In this document: positions 1 to 12,048 of the stretch, piece after piece
Layout: the number at the start of each line of letters is the position of its first letter
Numbering within the stretch: position 1 is the stretch's first letter
DNA from: Parachlorella kessleri
Taxonomy: Eukaryota; Chlorophyta; Trebouxiophyceae; Chlorellales; Chlorellaceae
DNA: 29,657 bases
Direction: 5' to 3'
Assembly: GCA_001598975.1 (NCBI GenBank)
Contig: BBXU01000700.1
Span: forward strand, 1 to 29,657
The notes under the pieces: generated by a model
What the model was told of the DNA's origin: nothing
What the model saw: the letters and a program-made list of their open reading frames with translations, nothing else
The model's database searches: none
Program-made: the position numbers and the translations under genes

Positions 1-123
<123 letters not shown>

Positions 124-316
124 AGATGATGATGATGATGGTGATGACAACGACGAGTTTCTTGGCCTTCCACCGCTGAACCGGCCATCCCTTGCTAGCC
201 GTAATGCCATGTTTCTGCTACCTATCCATATGACCCCCTAGCCACGGTGGCATGCACTGCATGCTGGCAGCATGCGGGCACGCAGCTTTGTGCCCTGCTC
301 CTTGATGCACACCCAC

Positions 317-3300
317 CAGTGTGAAGCCCAACGTCTTGACTGTTTTCACTGCTAGGTCCGCCAGCTCCCTTTGCTGGTCCATCGGCAGGACTGAGGGCCC
401 ATTGCTCCCCGTCTCATTGAAATAGGGCTCTACAGTCGGCCAGTTGTCGTTGACGGCTCCATACACCTGCAGACTTTATAAAGAAATTAGGTCAAATTCC
501 AACTCCTGCCTGCACCAGGAGCGCTGGGTGCCACTGAGGGCTGGTAATCCGGACACGCGGCTGCCTAACTCATACTGACCAGAAGCGCCTCTACTCCGTC
601 ATTTCCCTTTAATTAAAGTTTTACTCTGCTGCGTCCATGTGCTGTGCTGCGCTGTGCGTTGCTGTGCATGATCTGCCATGCTCACCGGCTGCCCTTCTGA
701 GAAGATCAGGTCCACATCCACCTCCGGCCCGTCAAGGTACTCCTCCATCATGATGGTCGTCTGAATCCAGCTGCTGGCATTGCCCTGCAGACAGGAGCCT
801 GTCATCACCCTACTTCCCACAAGACTACGGCAAAACCCACGACAGTCGACGTAAGCTGTCGTTGCATCTTTTCTTATACTTTGGATGACACAAACCCTTG
901 GCTCCCCTAGCAGTCGTGTCATCCGTGTAGGCACCCAAGGGTCTGCTGTCCCCCAGGCGCCCCAGCTTGCTCCCCATAATGAGGGCCACCACTAGGACAT
1001 GTACCGCCGGCAGCACCCACCCACCCACCCGGTGCTCGCATAGCTGCTGCTCCTCCTCTTCGTCCACCTCCCCCTCCAGCAGCGCCCCCGCCACCACCCT
1101 GGCTGCCGCCAGGTCTTTGCACACCCTGGTGTATGCGCGCTGCAAGGCGCACAGGCAATGCCAGCTTAGCATGCTATGGTACGGATTGCACACCCCAGCA
1201 TACGCAAGGCATAAAGGGATGCCATCCCAGCATGCTGCTGACTGCAGATTTTTGCAGGCTTTACGCTGCACTGCATTTACGAAGCATCCAAGCATGACTC
1301 CCAGAACCCTGCGGAACAGAGTTGTACGCCACACAGTGGGGCAGGCGGGCGCCAAGACCATCAAGCACCCTGAAAAGAGCCCTACCTGCAGGTAAATACA
1401 TTCCCGCCGCCCTTGATGCATCTGCCCCTTACAAAAGCCGAGCTCAGCTGGGGTGGGGCCCTGCAATGCCCTCACCTTTAGGTGCTCAAAGTCGTCCACC
1501 CGCACCACACCAATTGAGGCGGCACCATAGATGGGCTTGATCACTGCGGGGAAGCCCACCAGCGCTGCCGCCTGCATAAATGCATTTCAGGCCTTTGGCG
1601 CTGTGGCCATATACCGCCAAAAGAAGTTTGCAAGCATACCCTTCAAGCTTACCAGCCTTAGGCACCGACAACATATCTTAGTGGGTACATGGGAGATGCT
1701 GTACCTCTTGGAGTTGGCTGCGCTGTGTAATGAGGAAGTTGCGTGGCGTGGGCAGCCCTGCCGCTACCATGCGGCTGCGTGTGGAGTGCTTGTCCCGCGC
1801 AGCATCCACGGCCTGTACACAGCAGCTGCCCTGCCATGAACAGGCGCCCTCACAGCTTGCAAAGCCACGGTGGAAGACAGCATGCAGGCATACCAGCATA
1901 GAGGCGCTCGGCAAACGAGTCGTGCATGCACAGGCGCGGTGACAAGTTCGCAGCTCCGGCATGAACCGCACACCAGACGCAGGATGAAGCAGTTGCCCCC
2001 GGTCTACCCCGCTCCTCTCTTGTGGGACCAGCCACACCCACTGTGTTTGCGCCAACGTGCAAGACTGCGCCAGTCACAGGGACAAGCAGGCTGCTGTACC
2101 TCTGGCGAGTTGGCAGGGAGCCCCAGGTGCTCGGCCAGGCGTGCCACCAGCGGCTGGGCCATCTCGCAGAAAGACAGCACCCCGTCCACCGTCCCCAGCT
2201 CCTGCAACCGCGCGGCACCCGGTGGCTGGGTAAGGACTCCTACACTGCCGGCCATACAAGCTGCCTGACTGGGGCCCCAAGGTGTAGGTACAGAGCAGTG
2301 ATAGGGCTGCCTTTCCAAGCAGAGTAGCCTAGGCAGCTGCCAGAGCATGTGACCAACAGAGACTAAACCAGGCACCTTCGTGTGCTGCTTGTAGCCCACT
2401 GACCGCCCACCTCCTTCTCTATTAATGGTGCCAAGGCAGGCCTGGAATGCCAACTGCTGAAGGTGGGATGAGCTCATCACGCAGGCTTGCAGCGCATCAC
2501 CCACCTCCCGAACTGTGTTGATGGAGTCTAGGCAGCGCTGGAACACGCTCTCCGCGTCTGACATGTCCAGCCCAATGAACTTCTCCGCCACACCCTCCTC
2601 TACTAGCACCTGCATGTACAGCAGGCACAGCAGCACTCACTCCCAGTCCCAGCCAGCCGCTTCTGCTATCCACCCATGACACCATGACACCTGGAGTGTC
2701 CCATGTTTGGCAGCGTGCAGCGAGACCTGACAGAGGTGCATCCCAGGGCAGAGTTGCAATGCAATTGCTGATTGCAAATGGTTCTCAGGCTTGTTTGTTG
2801 CTACACAGCCTTGATTCCGTAGTGGCAGCCCTGGAACCTGCAGAAGGCGCTGCACATATTATGAAATCATCCTACCTGGCTCCATGAGTCAGGCCCGTCA
2901 ATGATGACTACCCGGACTCCCAGCTCCTTGGCCTTCTCATACACAAACCGCTTGCCTGCAACGCAGCCCCCAATATCGTTCACTCATTAAATCACGGCCA
3001 GTCCCCTTGTGGACGGTTGCTGTTCACCGTGGCTGGCTGCTAGTTGCAGACATGGTCGGGTTGAAGTATAGTACCAAGTGCCACCCTCCCACAGGGGGAG
3101 AGCTGAGGAGCTATGGCTAAGCCGGCAGCGCACTGTAACTTGAGAATCGCATGCATGTCGGGCTGTGTGGGGAGGTCACCTCAACTTGGCTTTCGCACCC
3201 TGCTTGTTTGCCTACCTGAGTAGCCCGCTGTCACAAAGACCAGCACAGCGCCCCGCAGGCACCGCCGCCGCAGCCGCTGCCCCTCGGCTGTGCGGCTGAG

Positions 3301-4166
3301 CACCTTATCGGAGGGCAGCGTGCTTAGCTTGGTGATGGTTGAGGACAGTGGGATGCTGGCGGACACGCTGGCCCGCTCTTTGACTGACAGCGGCCGCGGC
3401 AGAGAGCCCAGCACCGCTTCTGTGATGAAGTTGCGGGCGGGGTTGGCCTGTGGGAGGCAGCGAACAATGAGCAGCTAGTGAGTTATGGGGGCTTCGGAGC
3501 CCGACCACCAGTGTGCACAAGGTAGAAGCAAGTTCCATACTCCGAGGAATTGGCTCAGGGTCTGGGCCCCACCAGTTCCCAATGGAGCAAACGGTGATGG
3601 ATCGTGTGCTTGTCCTGACAAATGAAATGTTGGACTAGAGACCGCCAGGGCCAGCGTGCCAGTCAGCAGTGAGTAGGGCCACTTACTGTGGAGGAAGGGA
3701 GCACTTCACTATCAATTCTCCTCCCAAGATCGTAATCAGCCTGCACCAGAGGTTGACCGAGGTCGCACAGAAGCGCTAGCTTCAAAACCCTACCTAAAAC
3801 CGCGATAGCTGATGGCACACCCTAGCTAGATGCATGCACGTGGATCACAGCTGCCTGATGCAGCCTGTCTGTGAGTTCTTGCACCCGATATAATAGTACT
3901 ATCGGTTTAAGCTCTCGATGCACCTTGTTTACCAGGGCTCGGTTGGCTGTGGGAGTTAAGGGTGGCAGACTCTGAAGCTTCATCTCGTGCAAGGGTGTCG
4001 ACAGCCCATCTTGTGTTGTTGTATCACATGGCTGAGCCAGATACGGCATGGCAAGGGGATCAAGCTCCAGTTGCGTACGCGACGGCTTTGTTGCTGCAGT
4101 CTTTGGAGGCCCGCATGCTCCTAGGGCTGATATAGCTGACGACAGGGCAGACCGTGAGCCTGGCAT
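317..4166 (-). CDS. ATP-grasp ligase, carnosine-synthase-like; 3' end outside window
   Basis: Eleven minus-strand exons join in phase: 4166-3840, 3740-3687, 3447-3216, 2955-2876, 2609-2505, 2201-2100, 1812-1705, 1571-1476, 1139-1029, 784-686, 466-317 (about 488 aa). ATP-grasp ligases couple ATP hydrolysis to joining a carboxylate to an amine via acyl-phosphate. An N-terminal preATP-grasp region carries AVLVFVTAGYSGKRFVYEKA and VRVVIIDGPDSW (residues ~190-225). The ATP-binding core includes GLPTPRNFLI, FPAVIKPIYGAASIGVVRVD (ATP-binding Lys) and MMEEYLDGPEVDVDL. Between these lies an acidic loop, GEVDEEEEQQ. The expected C-terminal metal-binding Glu/Asn motif is missing and should lie left of the window, after the donor at 316. 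The start at 4166 (MPGSRS) is chosen because a TATA-like box lies ~130 nt upstream; a further upstream ATG at 4292 overlaps that box. The exon-1 donor (3839) and the 1029 boundary (alternative 1068) are the least certain. Substrate cannot be read from sequence. Confidence 0.85.
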
Positions 4167-4290
4167 TTTCCACAAGTAGGTGGTAAATATTAACTCTCTG
4201 TAATGTGAAGTCCTCAGAACCGGGGTGACAACTGGCTGCAACTTATCGTTGCGTGAGCACGTGCACACGTGGCGGCGGCGGCCCGCCGCC

Positions 4291-4303
4291 AAAAAAATAT
4301 AGA
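4291..4303 (-). promoter_or_regulatory. Putative TATA-like box of the ATP-grasp gene
   Basis: The minus strand reads CTATATTTTTTT here, about 130 nt upstream of the ATG at 4166 and just upstream of a GC-rich GGCGGCGG stretch. Position and composition fit a core promoter with a ~100-nt 5' leader. This is positional inference only. Confidence 0.3.
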
Positions 4304-4611
4304 GGCAAGTTGACAGGAGAATTGCCAGTTCTCACCCAGCAAGAGTCCAATGAGAGACGGGTGGATGTAGCTGGGCTGAGAACCCCTCGGACATCAACAA
4401 GACAGCGGTAGCATCAAAATCCTGCTAGCTAGTTGACGTGCCGGCATCAAGTACCACACTAAGCACCTCCCACGCTCATGCGCACATTCACACCAAAAAT
4501 TTCAATCGAAATCTCGTTGGACAGCATCGACGTGTTGTGCCCGCCAAGGAAACAACACACCATACTTTGCCACAGTGTCTTACCAAGTATCACAGAGCTC
4601 TCTCACTTGCT
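4304..4611. other. Intergenic: ATP-grasp 5' flank / CRTISO 3' flank
   Basis: About 300 nt between two tandem minus-strand genes. It must hold the 3' UTR of the carotenoid isomerase and the upstream promoter of the ATP-grasp gene. I see no coding signal, hairpin or repeat. Confidence 0.5.
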
Positions 4612-7600
4612 TCATGCGGAATCCCGAACCTTGGAAAGCAAGGCATTGTATGCCTCATCAACACCAGGTAGCCTAGGTTCCATGCCCAGATCACATAACA
4701 CCCTGCAAGTAGGAGGCAGCAGCACAGTATATCTTGTCCGATGTCAGAAGGCGCAAGGTCATGTGGCATGAAGCGAGCAAAAGCCGGGGGGCCAACCAAC
4801 ATACTGCGCGATTCTGTGCAGTCCTGCCATTCCTGCCATTGTGGATCTCACTAACACTGCAACCACACGCGGCTGTCATACACACATCATGCCCCTAACC
4901 CTGCACAGGCTCGATGCATACTGCCGAGCGCACCAGTTGCCCAGCAGGAAGCCCCGGGGCGGTGGCGCCTTCATGCCTCAGCATTCCCAATCCAGCCCAG
5001 CACGCAAAACGACCCCTCCATACCACACCATCCCCCACTTGACTGTATATGCACAAACTACAGCTGCTAAGTCTGCAACCCCCACCCACCCACCTGTGTG
5101 CACAGCCAAAGCCGGAGAATACCACAGCATTCACTCCCTGCCCAGGGAAGGTGGAGTCCCCCACGCAGTACAGCCCATGTACTGCTGTGCGGTTGAAGGG
5201 CATGCCCAGCATGCCTAGCGGGCGGCGGGAGGGGATGGGGCCATAGGTGCCGTCCACGCGGTTGAGGAAGCGGCGATGCGTGCGGGGGGTGCCCACTTCC
5301 CTGCAGGCCAATGTAAGTGCATGTTGAGCTTCACGGGGAAAATCACTTGCCAGACCACTTGCAGGAGAATTCAAGCGATGACTGACAACGGGTATAAAGG
5401 CGGGCTTCACAACCGAGTGACTGCCAGGAACGCAGTCTTAGCCAGCCAGCTTGCAACCAGCTGAGGTTCGGTACCACGAAAACGCCGGGACAGCATCCAA
5501 ACCCCTGTTATAAGATTCTAGTGTGAAAGTCCAGGTGACCTGGACTGCATCCATGTGCCACGGCAATGACAGGGGTCAGGTTATTAGTATGGGTGGCAGG
5601 TAGTGCGAACAGGGAGTAGAGCTGGGCTGGACTTGACTGGACGTAACTGACAGGGCTGGATTTATGTTATTATGCCAACACAGTCCTGCTGACCCCAGCC
5701 AAAGCTTCGCCTAGGGGCGCAACCGTTCGCTGTTCCCTACACTCCGGATCCCACCTGAAGACAATAGATGCCTGGAGGCCAGGGAAGTACTTCTCTAGGC
5801 GCGCCACAAAGGCGTCGGCCACCTCCTCCTTCTTCCGCTCGTACTCCTGGGGTTCCAGCCCGCTCCTGCAGCAGGCAGCCACCCACCAGGCGAAAGTATC
5901 ACATGCTGTGGAGGTCGTGCTCGTTAAATCCGAGCGAGTCACACAACATCGCAAAGCTGGCTGACTGAAGGCTGCCTTTGCTTGCTTGAAGCCAAGCAAT
6001 AAGACGGGTATGGGTGCTGCGCTGTGCCAGATAACAGAGTTCCTTGAGGTGACTCCTGCTCCTGAATGCCCTATTGAGCACTTCATGGCAGGGAAGGCCG
6101 GGGAGTAGCAAATGCCTCCTTACCGCCCCCCGGCACTCCCTATTTCGATGGGCAACCTGCTGAGCAGAGGCTGGTCTGGCAATGCATAGCTACTGCAACC
6201 ACTTCAAGGTCGCTGATGAACCGTCCCATCCCCTACACCCCGACCAGCCCTGTCTATTCGCTTGCCATGTGTCCACCCAGTCGGGCGCAAAGGCATGGAA
6301 CACATGAGTGCCGTCAGGGCACAGGCTGGGGTCCAGCAGTGAGGGGATGCTGACAAAGAGCGTGCCCAGCGGCTCCATCATCTTGTCCCAGTCCTGCAGT
6401 GGACCAGATGTGACAATCTGAAGGCGAAGCAGAGAGCTGAAACATATTGCTTGCTTTAATGGCAGTTAGCCCCCACTGCGCATTGCAGAGCATGCAGCAC
6501 CCCGCCTTTGCACACGCCTTGGAGCCCAGCGACAGCCAACCTCCCTCCCTTCTGTTGGACACAGCAAACCCGGGGCCTTCCTTGCACCAAGGCTTTGTAA
6601 GCCACTGTAAGCTTGTGGCCCGGCGGCCCAGCATCACATTGAAGTTGAGTGCCTTTGGCACCACGCCCCATCCCACTGCCAGCTGGGGTAGCCTTCCATG
6701 CGTCCCTCCTTGCTCTTAATAAGGGTGGCAGGGAGTGCGACTAGAGTGGAGATAGAGTTCCACAGTACTGGCAGGGCTGGATGCAACATCCTCCTTGCTT
6801 TGTCCACCCTGCCGGCCGGCCCACCTCTACAATGATGTGGTGGCAGTCACAGTCCGTGGGCAGCACATCGGCCTTGATGCCCAGGTGCATGGACAGGAAG
6901 CTGGGCGCCTTGGTGTACCGCTGCCGGAACCGCTTCTCTGCAAGCAAAGGGGGGTCAAGCAGGAGCCAGAGCTTGCACGTGCACAGGCAGGGTGGGTGTG
7001 CCGCTGCCACTGCTGCCACTGCTCTGCAAGCAGCAAGCCGGCAGTGCCGGCTGACGAGGCGCTCATCCCAGAACAACCAACTGCTTACCTCCTGGGCCAA
7101 CCAGCAACACCATGCCAGCACCGGGCATAACTAGATTGAGTCGGCCGTCTCAGTAAACAGACAGCCTGGCCGGCGCCTGGGCGCTCAACTTCCAGTGCCA
7201 ACACGCCGGACGAGACTGCCTAGCGCTAGACTCACCAGACTCGGGGAGGCTGTCCTCGCCCACCATGCCCTCGAAGGTGTCCCACCGTGTGGCGTTGGAG
7301 ATAATGGACTTGCCCCTGTAGGATCCAGCGACAACAGCCCTCATGCCCGCCTGCCTTGCGACGACTAAGGCTCCACATGGCAGCGGGGTACCCTTGCGCA
7401 TTTCCTGTTGCTGCATCCCTGCCCTGCCTGACTGATGCTTGGCCTAAGCCGAGCAAATTTGTCTGTCTTGCAAGCTTGGGGTGAGTTGGGAGGCAGAAGA
7501 CAACTTGAGGGCAGTACACACCTTCCTATGGGCAGTACACACCTTCCCACAAAGCAAAGCCCCGCCCCCGCCCTCACCCCCAACCCGCCACACAACACAG

Positions 7601-10402
7601 CACCATCAAAACTAGAACCCCATGGTGCCGAACTTCCCACATTACTCCCATGCCCCGCAGACACCCGCAGAGACCGACCCCACGAGCATCAGCACCTGTA
7701 CACACGGCCATCTGACAGCCGTACTCCAACAGCCTTGGCGTCATCCCCGCTGCCTTCAACCACAATCTGCCGAACATTAGCCTTGTACTCGATGCGGCCC
7801 CCGTGCTCCAAAAGGCCTTCCACCATCGCCTCTGGTATAGCTCCCACACCGCCCTGCACATGGTGCGCACCCGCCTGTGTCACCTCACGTTGCTTTAGTC
7901 ATGATAGTCTTGTGGCAGGGTACACCTTCCCACTGTTCAATCTTGTACTGATTTGGGGTCACTGTTCCGATACCGCATCGCCTTCTGTTGTTGGCATGGC
8001 GGTCGCCAGCCTGATAAACCATTACGCTCCCCAGCTCTTCCCCACAAGCAAGCAAGAGGACCAAGCAGGGTGACATTTGCCAGAAAATAACCCCTAAACA
8101 GTCTAACAGAGTTGTACTGCCACCCTGGCAGCGCCGCCTTGACGTCCCAAACTCTGTGGCCAGTTGATCCTCAGTATGTACTACCCACACAGCTGCAAAT
8201 TCCTTTCACCAACGCCATCGTGCTCCTAAGGTATTTAAAACAGGCGAAAGTAGCCACTTTTATTCAAAAATATGCCCTACCGACCTTAGGGTAGTTAATG
8301 CCGCCATAGTGCCGGTCGCAGAAGACCATGCCCGCGTTGATCAAGGGGGTGTCGTCGGCCCGCACGGTGCTCCAGCAGTAGCACTCAATATCTATCAGGT
8401 TCAGCAGCTCAGGGTCCTGCAGGGCATGCAGCAGACAAAGGGTCACGGCAGCAGGCATGGACGACTTTTCCGCACATCTTAGGCTGTCCCCAAAGGGGGG
8501 CACAACCAGGGGTTGGAAGGCCAGAGCTGGGCTGGGCTGCGTGCTCCTCCTCAAGGCCCTCAGAAGGAGCCCCAACACCACTTATCCAGTGTGTGAAACC
8601 CTGCATCAATGCATGCGCCTGTGCTGCAGCAACGGCTGGCCGCTGCGTCTCTTCTACCCCAGGCTAGATACCTTGATATAGCGTCGCGCCACATCCCCGG
8701 TGTTGGTGGCAAGGAAGGACGCCAGCGTCAGGCATGCCACTGGGTGCTTAACAAACTCTCCAAGCAGGTACCTGCAAGTCAGCAGGCCCGCCATATCTTT
8801 GCCCTCCTGAAGCCCCCTTGTCCTTTGTGGCACAACACTGCACAACAGGCCCACCAGCCGCTGCAAGGCGGTACCTGCCGCAGCAGCTGGGTTCAGTTCT
8901 AGCACGTCTTAGCAAAACCCGCTGCAGTGAAGCATTCCGGTGAAGCAGGCGGCGCCGCATCAGATAGCAAGGAAGGGCCTGCTTTCACCACTTTTCCCTG
9001 GCGGCATTGTTTGGACTGACAAGCAGAGCAACTCCCCTCCCTGAGGGCCCACACTGGCCCCCCGCCTTACTAGAAGTACTCCTTTTCGTACAGGAACAGG
9101 AACCAACCCTGGAACTACGTATTTGTCCGCAAGCAAGATTTAGTATAGCGCTCTGACAGTGTGGTAACCATGTTTTGTCTCCAAATGACACGCCAAGCCT
9201 CACCGCGGCTCCTCCAAGGATTTGAGCTCCAAGGTGTTCAGGGCGTTGAACACGCGCCAGCACTCGCCGTAGAATTTGCGGATGCCGGCCGCCTCGTGTG
9301 GAAACAGCGACACCAGGTCCGCAATGAACCGCTCATAATCCCTCCACACCTTCACTTCCAGGCCCTGCAGTTCTCGGCAGTAACACCCAGCGAAGACACT
9401 TCACGGTATGCACCCGCCGCGCCACCTGCAGGCCAACCTGCCTCCACGAAGGGACATGCTGTTTTTGATGTGCACGTGCAGCAGGCTTCTGCAGGCATGG
9501 ATCATGCGGTAGGTGACCTGCATCGCATCCTAGATGGACAGGCGGCGCTGTATGGGGCTCGCCTGCCGGCTACATGCCATCGTGCCCACAGCATGCCCTC
9601 AAGATGCAGCACGCCAGCTTGCTTTCCAGGAGAGGTGTCGCACTGAGCTTCAGTTTGTACTAAGTCTCCCTTTAGCAAGCTGCCCTTGCAGGTGTAAATC
9701 TCAACCCGTACAACTCATCGCACCTGCGGGTGCGCCTTGGAAGCTGGCAGGTGGTAGTGGATCTGCGTTGGGTCCGGGTATGTCTCCAGCTGCTTGCCAA
9801 CAGAGGCTAATGCCCGGGTTATGAGGTTTGTGGTGCCACTGTGGCCCATGCCAAACATCATAGAGCTCCCCACATCAAAGGTGAAGCCCTCCCGCTCATA
9901 GTGCCCAGCGCTGCCGCCAGGGATGATATACCTGCAGCATGCGGTGAACTAGGGTTGTTTTTCACAAGCTGGGTGACCCCTAGTCAGAAAGAGGGGCGGA
10001 GACCGCCAACCTTCCCACAGTGGGGGGTCCCGGGGATCCCGAGGGGGGACCCTGTGGAGCAAGGCTGTCCAACTGCACTCGAACTTGAGCAATTTGAGTG
10101 GCGCAGCACCACAACACTCACTTCTCCAGCACCAGAACTTTAGCGCCCTTGGCCGCCATGCGCGCGGCTGTCGCCAGGCCGCCCATGCCGCTGCCGATAA
10201 TGACTGCGTCATACTCTATGTCAGTGGGTGCCTGACCATGCTGTGGCGAGGCGCCAGGTGCGGGCCGGTTTCCTGTCGGCTGGGCTGTGACAGGTGCCGC
10301 AGCTGCAAGGCAGACACGCCTGCGAGCACCGTGCCGCCAAGGCTGTGCCGGCAAAGGGCCGCTGCTGAAGGCTGGTGCTCCGCTCGGTGCCGCCCGCAAC
10401 AA
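4612..10402 (-). CDS. CRTISO: Prolycopene isomerase (carotenoid isomerase), plastid-targeted
   Basis: This enzyme converts poly-cis-lycopene to all-trans-lycopene in the plastid, using reduced FAD. Twelve exons are phase-consistent: 10402-10122, 9931-9724, 9364-9204, 8771-8672, 8416-8285, 7853-7696, 7315-7236, 6937-6825, 6393-6266, 5865-5755, 5300-5094, 4702-4612. They give 589 aa, close to the ~595 aa of plant CRTISO. Residues 1-~40 are Ala/Arg/Ser/Pro-rich, as in a chloroplast transit peptide. A Rossmann FAD motif, [19 protein letters not shown], sits at ~65-83. Other family signatures in order are [81 protein letters not shown]-like [38 protein letters not shown], and [14 protein letters not shown]. 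The protein ends in VRDSA. The exon-9 donor is ambiguous: GC at 6265 or GT at 6244, which would add 7 residues; both keep frame. A divergent partner lies upstream. Confidence 0.96.
5579..5665 (+). repeat. Dispersed repeat, copy a (CRTISO intron 10)
   Basis: Begins TTATTAGTATG and carries the core GGTGGCAGGTAGTGCGAAC followed by AGGGAGT, then ends with CTGACAGGGCTGGAT. The same ordered blocks recur at 6717, 23420 and 23523, and the core alone at 18535. It lies in a CRTISO intron and is antisense to that gene. No coding capacity seen; possibly a MITE or SINE remnant. Confidence 0.7.
6717..6784 (+). repeat. Dispersed repeat, copy b (CRTISO intron 8)
   Basis: A diverged copy: TAATAAGGGTGGCAGGGAG, TGCGA, then TACTGGCAGGGCTGGATG at its end. 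The order and spacing of blocks match copy a about 1.1 kb away. It lies in the intron between CRTISO exons 8 and 9. Confidence 0.6.
7509..7547 (+). repeat. Short direct repeat, 18 bp x 2
   Basis: GGGCAGTACACACCTTCC occurs at 7509-7526 and again at 7530-7547 with a 3-nt spacer. It lies in the intron between CRTISO exons 6 and 7. A fragment of the same text (GGGTACACCTTCCCAC) recurs near 7918. Confidence 0.8.
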
Positions 10403-10930
10403 GCTTGTTCTGCAAGATGTAGGTAGTACCGACGCTCAGGTGGTGTGGCAAGTCTGTGAGCAGCAGTTGAAGGGCAGAATTTGTTTCCAAGCTGCTGCTG
10501 TGGGTTTAACACAGGCAGCTTTACCTTGGGATAGGCTTGGTGCCAACCGTGGCACTGCCCCAAGCTCGAGATCCCATGGCCAAACTGCCGTGCCTGCGTG
10601 AGAGCTACCCAGTGCCTTGGGTTGTATCTGGAACCTACTGGTGCAGCCGGTGGCAGCAGCACCAGGGCTGGGTGAGCTTGCTCAAGTGATCACTTGCAAC
10701 GCTATTGAGGTATACAGGGCTTTAGATGCCCAGTGCATATCTTGAGTGGCAACAGGAGCCTGAATGTAAGCAGCACGGTACTCGCCAACCCAGGTTGCAT
10801 TTTTTTCGCCATCCTCAGCTATAATGTACCGGCCAGGGCGCAATGAAGTACAAACGCCTCGGCACTCCATCCTGTGCACCTTGGAAATTGAAAACTTCTA
10901 ATTAAGAACTTCTAATTCATAGCAGCAATA
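10403..10930. promoter_or_regulatory. Divergent promoter region between CRTISO and NOPCHAP1
   Basis: 528 nt separate the ATG of CRTISO (minus) from the ATG of the DUF4598 gene (plus), so both promoters and 5' leaders must lie here. The right-hand 60 nt are AT-rich (AATTGAAAACTTCTAATTAA), unlike the surrounding GC-rich DNA, and directly precede the plus-strand ATG. A 65-codon minus-strand ORF (10879-10682) is present but not recognisable. No clear TATA box is assigned. Confidence 0.5.
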
Positions 10931-12048
10931 ATGGAAAAATCAGGCTCTGCTGCACGGAGGGAGAAACTGGAAGTTCCATCTGCGGCAGCCTTTGGTATGT
11001 CTGGCGCTGCATGGTTTGCAATAACTAGTATGGTTCACTGGGTGTTATGGAATATAATGCTTTGTCTGCTCCTTGCTCCCCTCACTTCATGAGAGCTTGC
11101 TGCATCTTGCTAGCGCAGAGCGTCGCTTTTTGGTGGACCCGGGGGCCGGGAGCAGGCCAAACATAACCGCGCCAACGGCTCCAAGTGAACTGCTCAGTCG
11201 GCTGCAGACATTCTTGCCGGCTATGCAAAGTGCAAACCAGCAGCTACAGCACGTCAAGGAGCCACAGATAGATGATGCACGGTAGGTAGGTCGGTGCTGA
11301 AAGTGAAAGGCGCATTGATAGGCGGCCCGGAAGGCTTCCCTGACCTTCCCAAAGCATTCATAACGCTTCTCCACCATCAGGCGTACGGCTCTGCCTACCT
11401 CTGGCGTCTTCTGTTCAGCTAGAACCGCAACTGTTTGGCATTCTGCAGGGACACTGATTGTTCTTATGTAGAACTCGACTTGGCGTGCGGCCTGTTTGAC
11501 CTCAAGGACCCGGGGGCTGTAGCAGCAGCCGAGCGCAGCCTGACACAGCAACGGGTGAGCTTGCGGGTTTGTGCCTTCTGTGTTGGTCACTGGGGTTCAA
11601 CCACTGGAGCAACCTTGGCCAGCAGGCTAGGGTTTTTTCTTTGGATCCCTTTGTCGAAATAGAAGGCAAGCGGGCAGGCAGTGGAGTGTTGTGGAGAGCG
11701 TTGATTACTAAGGTTGCCGCTCGTAACATGGCCCTGGATTGCCTGCAGGTGGCTGTGGAGCGATTTGATGGAGGCAGCAGCTCCAGCTCCTCAGACGATA
11801 ACTCTGAGGATGAGCTGTCAGCCGATGTTGATGAACACATAGCAGCGCAAGGAGGTTGCATGCCATATGCAGCTGAGCCTCTGCCCATAGTCACAGCAGG
11901 GGCAGGGGCTGGCCTGTGCAGCACAGAAGCTACGGAAAGGCAGGTAGCGGGCAGCAACAGGCAGCAACAAGCAGCTACGGGGCAGGGCAGGCGGCATGTT
12001 AAGGGCAAGCAGAAGCGGCGGCGGGCAGGCATTGAGGTGCTCGGTTAA
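10931..12048 (+). CDS. NOPCHAP1: NOPCHAP1-like (DUF4598) snoRNP assembly chaperone
   Basis: Four exons join in phase: 10931-10994, 11119-11281, 11449-11554, 11749-12048 (210 aa). In animals NOPCHAP1 is a small, mostly disordered nuclear protein that links NOP58 to the R2TP complex during box C/D snoRNP assembly. The family core is visible at residues ~46-65, LLSRLQTFLPAMQSANQQLQ. It is followed by PQIDDAR and by SYVELDLACGLFDLKD at ~81-96. A Ser/Asp/Glu tract (GGSSSSSSDDNSEDE) and a basic C-terminus (KGKQKRRRAGIEVLG) follow, the latter like the family's terminal Lys-Ile-Glu-Val-Leu region. The start is fixed by a short first exon, MEKSGSAARREKLEVPSAAAF, whose GTATGT donor and phase fit the next acceptor. 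The function is inferred from the family. Confidence 0.85.

Noticed and set aside
4166..4292. Upstream ATG at 4292 for the ATP-grasp gene
   Set aside because: It coincides with the TATA-like box, and the extra residues (MAAGRRRHVCTCSRN) are encoded by a GGC-rich leader with no family resemblance.
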